From Isotricha intestinalis (lineage: Eukaryota; Ciliophora; Litostomatea; Vestibuliferida; Isotrichidae), in assembly GCA_023807065.1 (NCBI GenBank), contig JAJJLU010000377.1, positions 1 to 61,719 on the forward strand: a stretch of 61,719 nt of DNA, written 5' to 3'. The notes beneath the pieces were generated by a model, which saw only the letters and a list, made by a program, of their open reading frames with translations, made no database searches and was not told the DNA's origin. A program made the translations under genes and the position numbers. Below are positions 20,501 to 28,700 of the stretch, piece after piece; within the stretch, counting starts at the first letter, position 1; every line of letters begins with the position of its first letter.

Positions 20501-23500
20501 AAAGCTGTCATTATGAAAATTAATATATATTTATAACATTGAAGATATAGATATACTATTCTATATATATTATATTTTAATATTGCTGAGTATTCAGATG
20601 CAAAATATGTCATTTTATATATTGAATATATTGTAGGGAGAAGAATTACATTTTTAAAAAAAGATAAATTAAATTTGAAATCTTCACTAAAAACTGATGA
20701 ATATTTAGTATGAAAATAACGAAAGTTTTCAAAATTATTTATTATAGGTTTTAATATTTTTTCCATTTTATCACCTTCTTGTAAATACATTTGTAATTCT
20801 GTTTGGTTCATAGATAAATTGAAATTTTCAATTAAATTCATTGTAAATGGTTTTTCATTGAAAAAATCTTTTATTGAATTTATTGAAAAATAAGATTTGA
20901 CAAAATAATTTGTATAAACTATAGAAAAAATCATTCTTAAATTCATTGGAAGAGTATCTTCTTGTAATTTTTCTATTATTGGAATAATTGGAATTGAAGG
21001 GTTTAATAAATATATATATTCATTTTGAAGGTGATTAAACAATTTAAAAGTATGAATTACAATATTTTGTTCCATTGGAGTTTGTAAGTTTGTTAATAGA
21101 TTTCTAAAATCTTGTGTTTCTATTAAATTTTTTATTTTTGTTGTTAATAAATTATTTACTTCCATTAAACATTTTTCAGATGATAATTTTAAAATTAATT
21201 TATATAATTTTAACATTGTTATCAATTTTTCTTCTTGATTTTTAAAGTTTCTCAATAAATCATAATTCTCACAAATATAAGTAGTTAAACCTAAAGTATT
21301 AATTTTATAATTTGAATCTTTCATATTTTTTAGGATTATTGTATAAAAATCAATATTATCAGTTTTTTTATCAAGTAATAAATCAATATTACAATCTTCG
21401 AAAACTAAAGGAGTAATAAAAGTATTATTCCTACAAAAATTTAGCATAATTTGTTTTAAATTATCATGAATTTTTTCTGAAATTTCTTCAATTTTTTTTT
21501 TTGGTTCACTTTTAAAATCTTCAATACTTAAACAATAATTTATAATTTTATGACTTAAAGTCATTATATTAAATAATTTATGAAAATGTAAATTTCTATA
21601 AAAACCAATTTGTTGAATATAAGTAAAAGTAAGAGTAATGTCAGAAAGAATTCTTAAAGATTTATTAAGTGTTTCTAAATATTCTTCTTCATTTATAATA
21701 TTATTTAACAGACTAGAAATATTTTTTGTAATTTCATTATATATATTATCAATATCTGATAAATCTATTTCAGGGCCTCCCATTAACATATCAATAATAT
21801 TTTCACAGTTTTTTCTTTCTTGAATTGATAAAGTAGATTCTGCTAAATTCTTCAAAGGTTCAATATAAGAATCATTAGAATTAATTAAATTATCATAAAA
21901 ATTATTAGCTCTAATATATAATGAAGTATCATTAATAGGAATTTCAAAACTAAATAAAGTTTCTATTATATCTTTAGTAAATTCATTATCAGACATAAAA
22001 CTATAAGGTTGACTTACATGACTACTTTCATATAAATCATTTACATGGAGTAAATTATTTAAAATAATATTATCATTAATATAAATAATAATTTTTTCAG
22101 AAATTTTTTCTAAAGTTCTAATTACTTCATTTAATCCATCTCTTTTTTCTTTAACACAACTTAATTTTTCTTGAATAAAACTAAATATATCTTTTAATTC
22201 TTCTATATTATTACAAAAGGCAGGAAGAACACTTTTAATTATTTTTAAACCTTCAGTGAAACATTCAGTAAACTCTTTTTGAGGAACACTTCCATTTTCT
22301 TCAAGTAATTCACATAATTCTAAAACTTTTTTTCCTATTTCTAAAGGTTCTTCGAATATTTGTTTATTTGAATAGTTAATTCTTAATAATAACCTATGTA
22401 AAGGTGATGTATTAGATTCAACAAAAAAATATTGAGAAAGAATTTTAAATTTTAAATTTCTTCGATACATTTTAATTGAAAAAACTTGAATCCTAAATAG
22501 TTTATCTTCTAAATTTGATTTAAATGATAATAATTTATTTAAAGTTTCAAAGGAAAAAAATTGGTTAAATTCTTCATTAAAAATTTCAACATCACATTTT
22601 TTATAATTTCTTAAAAAATAAGAAAACATATTAAATAATTTAGTTAATTGTAAATAGGCATCCCATTCCATTTTATCTTCTAATTCAATATTAATTTCTT
22701 CTTCATATTGTTTTTTGCTATTTTCAATACATTCAATAATTTTTTGATGAATAATCATAAAATCAGGAAGTAATTGATTAATAATTGAATTATTATGAAA
22801 TAGTTGAAAAGCAATTTTTTCAACATTAATTTTTTCAGTTAATTCATTAAAAAAAAATGTAGTTAAACTTTGAATATTTTCAGTAACAATTTCATGTTTA
22901 TGTAAATTATTCATACAAGTACAATTTAACTCTTGATCACCATGATATAAAACTTTTTCATATTTTTCATTAAATAAATCTTCTTCAGAAATATTTTCAA
23001 ATTTAATAATATCTTCTTGTTCTTGATAAATATTTTTAATCATATTTATGAAATTAGAACTTTCTTTTTTAGGTTCATTAATTTGGAAATTATACATACA
23101 AAAAGGACAATAAATATTTCCATTTGATTTTCTTTTATAATAATATTTAGGATTAGAAGATAAAAACAATGGTAAAAAAATACAATAACTATTTCTTAAT
23201 TCAGCTCCAGTTTCTTTTTTTTGTAAACTATTTTTATATTCTTGTGTAATAATATGATCATTCAAAGCACATTGACAAGGAGTTTTGTCAAAAAAAACAA
23301 AATTACCTTTTAATTTATCTATTTTAGTATTTCCTCTATGTGATTTATGACATTCTTCAATACAATATTTACATAATATTTTTTGAGAATCTGGACAATT
23401 TAAACATATATATGCTTGTTCTCTTTTTTCTTCTATTAATGTACGATTCATTCTACATTCTTTCTTCATTAATAATTGAATGTCATTTTCTGATGGTAAT

Positions 23501-23640
23501 GTTAAATCATTTATATCCATTTCATTTTGTATTTCTATTTCTTCTTTGTTTGTTTCTTCCTTGTTTTCTTCGGTTTTTTGCTTTTTATTTGTGTTTATTT
23601 CTTCTAATTTTTCTTCCTCTGGTATAAGGTTTTCATTCAT
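17506..23640 (-). CDS. IP3-receptor/ryanodine-receptor family Ca2+ release channel with N-terminal UBR-box-like zinc finger
   Basis: A 2044-residue protein. The C-terminus is diagnostic: several hydrophobic segments (about 1690-1890), a pore loop NYGIRAGGVPFNIK near 1902, a last membrane helix (YFIIILIVLNIINGIIVDTF), then the linker zinc motif CFICSLHRSNF...HQQHEHN and the end FFPIKKAKSLEN, all closely matching IP3 receptors. Residues 250-1650 are helical-repeat-like, consistent with RIH-type solenoids. The N-terminus is not the usual beta-trefoil IP3-binding core. Residues 62-130 hold a Cys/His cluster (YICLNCPDSQKILCKYC, EECHKSH, PCQC) resembling a UBR box, with further CPFC and CTC pairs near 180 and 240. 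It probably releases Ca2+ from ER or alveolar stores, but IP3 gating is doubtful. The start at 23640 is supported by the bidirectional spacer to the B-box gene. Confidence 0.9.
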   Translation of the reverse strand: MNENLIPEEEKLEEINTNKKQKTEENKEETNKEEIEIQNEMDINDLTLPSENDIQLLMKKECRMNRTLIEEKREQAYICLNCPDSQKILCKYCIEECHKSHRGNTKIDKLKGNFVFFDKTPCQCALNDHIITQEYKNSLQKKETGAELRNSYCIFLPLFLSSNPKYYYKRKSNGNIYCPFCMYNFQINEPKKESSNFINMIKNIYQEQEDIIKFENISEEDLFNEKYEKVLYHGDQELNCTCMNNLHKHEIVTENIQSLTTFFFNELTEKINVEKIAFQLFHNNSIINQLLPDFMIIHQKIIECIENSKKQYEEEINIELEDKMEWDAYLQLTKLFNMFSYFLRNYKKCDVEIFNEEFNQFFSFETLNKLLSFKSNLEDKLFRIQVFSIKMYRRNLKFKILSQYFFVESNTSPLHRLLLRINYSNKQIFEEPLEIGKKVLELCELLEENGSVPQKEFTECFTEGLKIIKSVLPAFCNNIEELKDIFSFIQEKLSCVKEKRDGLNEVIRTLEKISEKIIIYINDNIILNNLLHVNDLYESSHVSQPYSFMSDNEFTKDIIETLFSFEIPINDTSLYIRANNFYDNLINSNDSYIEPLKNLAESTLSIQERKNCENIIDMLMGGPEIDLSDIDNIYNEITKNISSLLNNIINEEEYLETLNKSLRILSDITLTFTYIQQIGFYRNLHFHKLFNIMTLSHKIINYCLSIEDFKSEPKKKIEEISEKIHDNLKQIMLNFCRNNTFITPLVFEDCNIDLLLDKKTDNIDFYTIILKNMKDSNYKINTLGLTTYICENYDLLRNFKNQEEKLITMLKLYKLILKLSSEKCLMEVNNLLTTKIKNLIETQDFRNLLTNLQTPMEQNIVIHTFKLFNHLQNEYIYLLNPSIPIIPIIEKLQEDTLPMNLRMIFSIVYTNYFVKSYFSINSIKDFFNEKPFTMNLIENFNLSMNQTELQMYLQEGDKMEKILKPIINNFENFRYFHTKYSSVFSEDFKFNLSFFKNVILLPTIYSIYKMTYFASEYSAILKYNIYRIVYLYLQCYKYILIFIMTAFDIQNGKTLEIWRKDLETDNIQNLVTIVSESVEYLESRNTQLLNINLILKHLCDNIKNFKIYKKIFKPEKIEIDKTHVKIKDTNKRDLLVIVPPVIEDYNEKKSNYEENNIFHSIFIDEQKESLQRIIALDLLNRFVYPRDNQSTLNVLNLNRKAIKFGTIREPANRPQSSTSLLIGNHRRSIKDLTTKLKLQREKLDHLGIFYNPYISTFVENKSTIIESIDLCFKSNPAHWQDIVVDESNKGKELVNILINKQLPFLIQFIFIEFNRIDPGYSRYYNIFINVLEFLRLFCEDHNPLFQTMYINYDKAIGTVDLEVFGKDIFIPFIFRIPILILENMKHSLEKVELLDNFRNFNFEYFNPLLEKVTDFLIEIIQGTYPENFEDLSTSTDEISHSGLELYFRKHYQFLDYVDSNSEYEGIISFFITYLNCFIEENSNPIRIKIPVILKLNPKKLLSVAINAFRKLIIKITGNQTIKSGCSNDLLELFIEYDEKLVDDPLFNISTGIFLYIQRINSFKDKALGDQIHQILNSLKELIYDPQAEEENSMKLLRKEYYSFCSTIIKKNEISFTEDKSKDEKEVYRYNNFFSKNFKNKVINFRNSNCSKKTNFENVFFMVHPDSLFLEQRDTISFLQKADYTNFNAKLNSILNYYSEIDNLIMMRKSLNNNKLLLFLFQIRYPDLEIVNAACAIFTNICLIYGKNNNFFSTVMIPFAFLHLIFLSALILNWYTFTYMKHLQLITEKENFWDFFSFIFSSMFNMEIFPFVATLLVGIPAILFKKFRFLFSLQLFPIFNIFDTIRSVLFSIQVRYKQFLSTAFLLVILILFYASVTLFYFRTLDDGTELCSSYLECFLYLFNYGIRAGGVPFNIKIDSQDGFWSEFIFSWVFYFIIILIVLNIINGIIVDTFQALREQNNLIDEEKTNVCFICSLHRSNFQIKGIDFDYHQQHEHNIENYFKYILKIRKTDEHDLNSIDFQVFNSIKQHKIEFFPIKKAKSLEN

Positions 23641-23738
23641 TTTTTTTAATTTTATTATATGAATTTTTTATTTGTTTTTTATTTAATTTAATATTTTTTT
23701 CATTTAATTCATTTTTTAATTTATTGGAAAAAAATTAA
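23641..23738. promoter_or_regulatory. Probable bidirectional promoter (98 bp)
   Basis: Only 98 bp separate the start codons of the Ca2+ channel gene (minus) and the B-box coiled-coil gene (plus). The spacer is almost all A/T, with T-runs on one side and A-runs on the other, so each start has an A-rich leader on its own strand. Any promoter elements must be shared or overlapping. No specific motif is claimed. Confidence 0.4.
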
Positions 23739-25244
23739 ATGGAAAAATGCCAGAGATGTCAAAATAAGGAAGCTTCTTTACAATGTATGAATTGTACTTC
23801 TTTTAGAAATTTATGTCAAACTTGTGATACTTTTGTTCATAGTCTTCCAACGAAAAAAAATCATAATAGATTATTAATAAATTCATTATTGACTGGTGAA
23901 AATACTAGATTACAATCTCAATTTTTATCTAATGAAAATACAGAAAGATTATTTAATGAACAAAAAGACGATTGTTGTAATGAACATGAAAAATATATTC
24001 CACAAAATTTTGACGATAAAAATGAAAATTTGTTATCTTCAAAAAACCCAAATGATAATTTAAATAAAAATAATAATATTTATAATCCTTGTGATGAAAT
24101 ATTAAAAAATAAAAATTATAATCCTTGTGATGAAATATTAAAAAATAAAAATTATAATCCTTGCGATGAAATATTAAAAAATTCGAATCCTAATGATAAT
24201 CAAAATTTAAATGACGAGAAATTAAAAGAAATAAAAATTGAGAAATTAAATTTACCAAATCAAAAAAATACTTTATCAACACAACCAAATTCAACCATAT
24301 TAAATTCTAAATTTTATTATGCTGATAATTATTCAAAAGATTATGTAAATGAGTTAAAACATTTATTTAAAAAAGAAAAAGATGAACTTGAATTTAAAAA
24401 TAAAACATTACAAAATAATCTAGATGCTTTAAAATATAAATTTTCAGAACAAATGAATGAATTAACAAAAGAATTAGAAGATATTCAAAGAAAAAATAAA
24501 ATTACTTTAGATACTTTAAAAAATAATTATGAACAAAAATTAAATCAATTAAATAATGAACATCAAATTGAAATTGAATCTTTAAAAAATGATATTGAAA
24601 ATTTAGAAGAAAGAGAAAAAGAATTAAAGAACAAATATGAAAATGATTTATCTGAGAAAAAAGATTTAATATTAAAATTAAATGATAAAATAGAAGATCT
24701 TCAAAATAATTTATCTCAAAAGACAGAAGAAAATTATAAAATGAAAAATTCTTTTGATTTAATGACTAAACAATATGAAGATAAATTTAATGATGATAAA
24801 AATAAATTAATTAAAGAATATGAAGATAAAATAAATAATATTGTTGATAATGTAGAATGTACAAAAAATAAATTATTAAAATTAATTGATGATAGAGAAT
24901 TTGATATTAAAAATATTTTAGAATCAAAAAAAACAGAAATAAATAAATTAATTGAAGAAAATAATAAATTAAAAGAAGAAGTTCAATGTCATAAATTAAA
25001 TGTTAATAAAATAAAAGAAGAAAGAGATTGTTTAGCAAATTTAAATGAACAATTAAAAAAAAATGAATGCCAATATCAATGTGATAATCAAATGAATAAT
25101 AATGAAATAAATAAATTAAATGAAGAAATTAGGAAATTATGTGAAGAAAATAATGATTTAAAATGCCAAATAACAAAATTAGATAAATTAATTTATGGGA
25201 AAATAAAACCTACATTCAAAATATATAATCAAAATAATTGTTAA
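23739..25244 (+). CDS. B-box zinc-finger, coiled-coil protein with tandem repeat
   Basis: A 501-residue protein. The N-terminus is a B-box-type zinc finger (CQRCQNKEASLQCMNC...LCQTCDTFVH, then HNRLL) at residues 4-47. A low-complexity stretch contains three near-perfect copies of a 12-residue unit, YNPCDEILKNKN, at about residues 115-150. From about 195 to 490 it is a continuous coiled coil. A B-box with no RING and a long coil is common among ciliary and cytoskeletal proteins of protists. It is divergent from the Ca2+ channel. Function is unknown; the domain calls are firm. Confidence 0.87.
   Translation: MEKCQRCQNKEASLQCMNCTSFRNLCQTCDTFVHSLPTKKNHNRLLINSLLTGENTRLQSQFLSNENTERLFNEQKDDCCNEHEKYIPQNFDDKNENLLSSKNPNDNLNKNNNIYNPCDEILKNKNYNPCDEILKNKNYNPCDEILKNSNPNDNQNLNDEKLKEIKIEKLNLPNQKNTLSTQPNSTILNSKFYYADNYSKDYVNELKHLFKKEKDELEFKNKTLQNNLDALKYKFSEQMNELTKELEDIQRKNKITLDTLKNNYEQKLNQLNNEHQIEIESLKNDIENLEEREKELKNKYENDLSEKKDLILKLNDKIEDLQNNLSQKTEENYKMKNSFDLMTKQYEDKFNDDKNKLIKEYEDKINNIVDNVECTKNKLLKLIDDREFDIKNILESKKTEINKLIEENNKLKEEVQCHKLNVNKIKEERDCLANLNEQLKKNECQYQCDNQMNNNEINKLNEEIRKLCEENNDLKCQITKLDKLIYGKIKPTFKIYNQNNC
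24081..24188 (+). repeat. Coding tandem repeat, 36 bp x 3
   Basis: Three adjacent 36-bp units starting TATAATCCTTGTGATGAAAT. Units one and two are identical; unit three differs by one silent T-to-C change in Cys and diverges at its 3' end. The near-identity at the nucleotide level implies recent duplication within the B-box protein gene, and copy number may vary between strains or macronuclear copies. Confidence 0.9.
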
Positions 25245-25715
25245 ATAAAATTTTTTATTAAAAATATTTTTTTTTAATGTAAAAACTAAAATAAAAAAAA
25301 CATTCAAAAGAAAATTACTAAATGAAATGAGGTTAGAAATAAAAGAGAATTTAAGTTTGACTAATATATTATAAAATTTGATAAAAAATTCAAATATGAA
25401 TACTGTATTATTCTTATGAAAACATTTATTTATAACAAGCAATCCCATTGATAGACTTTTTTGACTTTTATTTCAGCTTCACTTTTTAATGTTTATTACC
25501 AAAATGAATGTCTTGATATTTATTATTAATCATAATCTATGAATTTTACATTTTCTTTTTTTTCTTTGATGATTTATTGAATAAGTTATTTTCTTTTTAT
25601 TTTCAATTTTTATATAATGATAATTTAATTTTGAAAAATAAAATTTAAAAATTTCACATTATCAAAAAAAAATAAAAAATTAAATACAATAAAAATAAAT
25701 AATTTTTTAATAAAT
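25245..25715. other. Intergenic region, nothing recognised
   Basis: About 470 bp between two converging genes. A/T-rich, with no coding or structured-RNA signal noted. Confidence 0.45.
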
Positions 25716-28700
25716 TTAAGCAATAATTTCATCTAATTTATCCATAAATCCTTCTGAAATATGCCAATTATTTTGATGAATATCATCTAAAGCCTTTTGA
25801 ACAAAAGCTTTTAATTCTTTTTCTTTTCCTTTTCCAAATTTTGTAATTTCTTCATTAATACTTTCTTCTTTTATTTTAGATAATAAATTAAAAGCTTTAT
25901 CAATTAAATTAGAATGTAATCCAGTTTGAATAATTTCTTTATAAACTTCATAAGCACCATTAAAATCAAATTTATTTGTTTCTTTTTTTTTTTTATCTTT
26001 TTCTTCACTTTCATTATTATTTAAGTTTTCCATTTCATTAATTAAATTTTTTAATTTTTCTTCTGCTTCAATTTGAGCTAATAAATTACCTTTTATTTTT
26101 TCTCTTGATTTTAATATATCTTCTAAATTATTTCCTTTTTTTCTATTTTCTATTATTTCTTCATGTATTTTTTTACTTTCTTCAACTAAATCATTTTTTC
26201 TTTTTTCAATATCATCTTCATTTTCATTATTATTTTTTTCATTATCTTCAAATTGTTTTATAATATTTTCTTGTTTTTCATTTTTTATTTGAGTTGTATT
26301 CAATTGTTTATCTTCTTGTTGAATTGCATGATCAAAAGTAATAGTTCTTTTATCATAAGCATAATGTAAGAAATTTTTAATAAACAAAGAAGAATGTTGA
26401 TTTACTGTCGAAGTTTTTTTATTAAAATTAAGTTTAGTTCTTTCTTTTTCTTCATTTTTAACTTCTTCAACTTTTCCTTTTTTATTATCTTTCCCTTTAA
26501 CATTTTTATTATTATTAATATTATTATTATTTTCTTCATTTTCTATTTCATTTTTTCTTTTTCTAGGTTCACTTAAAAATTGTTCTTCTTCTTCATCTAA
26601 TTCTTCTCCATTTAATTTTTTTTGATATAATAAAAATCTTCTTCTTGAATTTTTTGCTTTTTCTTTTCTTCCAGGTTCATTTTCTTCCCAAGAATTAATA
26701 ATAGCTTTTTCTAAATCTTCTTTTGAAGTATCTTCACAAAAACCAATTGTATCAGAAGGATAAATTCTTATTATCCATTCTATTCCTTCTATATTTGTAA
26801 TATTAAAATCTTCTGGTAATTCAGTTTCATCTAAATAACATATTAATCTATATGGAGAATTTTCATTCTCTTGGTTTTCATTATTTTCTACTTTTGTTTT
26901 TTTATTTTTTTGATCTTGTATATTGGATGTTGTTGTCTCTAATATTATATTATGTAATGTTATTGAATTATAAAAATCTGATGTAAATATTATATTTTTC
27001 TCACGGTCTATTAATTCCAATTTCATTCTTATTGGTTTTTCAAAGGGAACTTCAATTAATTCATTTTTTTCATTTTCATTATTATTATTATTATTTTTAT
27101 TTTGTTTATCTTTTTGTTCATTTTGTTCATTTTCATTTTCATTTTCACCTTCTTCTTCTTCTTTTTTATTCATCAATCTTCTTAACTTAATATTTAAAGT
27201 AGCATATACAATATCACCAGTGAAAAGGAATTCTTTAAATAAAATAAAATGTTTATTAGGTTTATATTTATCAGTAATATTATAAGGAGAAATTTGTTCA
27301 ATTTGTTCAATTTTAGCATCAATTTTTTGATCTTCACCTGGAATAGCAGTATTAGTATTACTTACATCTAAAATTTTATCTTCATGAGTAGAACTTAAAA
27401 CATCGATAGTAAATTCATTTTGTTCTACATTATAAGGGGGAGTTAATACTAAAACCAAATAATATTGACGAGGTTCTAATTCAAATATATTATCAAATGA
27501 TATTTGTCTTTTAATGTTTGAATTTCCATTTTCACAAATAAATATTTCTATAAATTCATTTAAATACATATCTTTTGTATTGTTGTTTACTATCAAAAAA
27601 TCTGTCTTTGATTCTAAGGTAATGGATAATCTTAATAATACTGATATTTCATTTTTTTGTAAATTACCATGTTCTATGTTAAATGTATTTTTTGTGAATT
27701 TTTGATATTTTTCTAAATAATCTGTATAAGGTAGGTTTTCTATTTGAAAATCACATAAAAACTTCATATAAAAACCAGTTGGGAATAACCCTCCGGTAAA
27801 TATTAAAAAATATTCTTCATCAGTTTTTATATCATCAATATGTTTAACTCCGAAAAATGAATTTAAAGTAATTATTTTTCCTTCATCAATTTTATTATTT
27901 TTATCTAATAATTTAAAATGAATAGTAAAAGGAATATCTCTTAATTTATTATTTTTATCACTATTAACAGAAAATAAGAGTATAATATAAGTTTTAATAG
28001 TATTTTCATTAGGAATAAAATGTAAAACTTTATTTTTATTATTAACACTAAATAAATCATTGGTATCATAATATAAATTATCCCAATCAAATAAAGTTTG
28101 ATAATAAGTAGGATTGTAAAGCATAATAAAAGAATCAAAACATTTGAAAAAATCTTCTGGTTCAATCCAAGTTCCTTCTTCTCTTATTAAAGGTTGAACT
28201 TCATTTTCATATTGTTTAATATTATTTTTAATTAAATGCATATATACATCTTTACTCCAGGTATAATGTTTTCTTTTTTGTTTTTTTTCTTCTTCACCAT
28301 CTTCATTATTATTATTTTTATTATCATTTTCTTCTTCATTTGAATCTGTTTTTATTACTTGATGAGTTTCTTTATAAACATTTTCTAAATATTCTATTGG
28401 AGGATAAGACCAATTATTTAAAATACATTTTTTAGCCATTTCTATTTCTTCATCTTTATGTCTAATTAAAAAAGGATGAGCAAAAACAGATGAATTAGAA
28501 ATTTTAATTGAAAAATATGGTTTACCATTTTCTTTTAAAGCTTGTATTCTTTTATGTTTTTCTTCTTTTTGTTTCATTTTAATTTCCTTTAATTGATGAA
28601 TATATTCTCTTTTTTCTTCTCTTGATAATTGTTTGAAAACATTATGAACATGAAAATTTTTTATCATATTTCTCAAATCAGAAAAATCAATTGGAATTAA

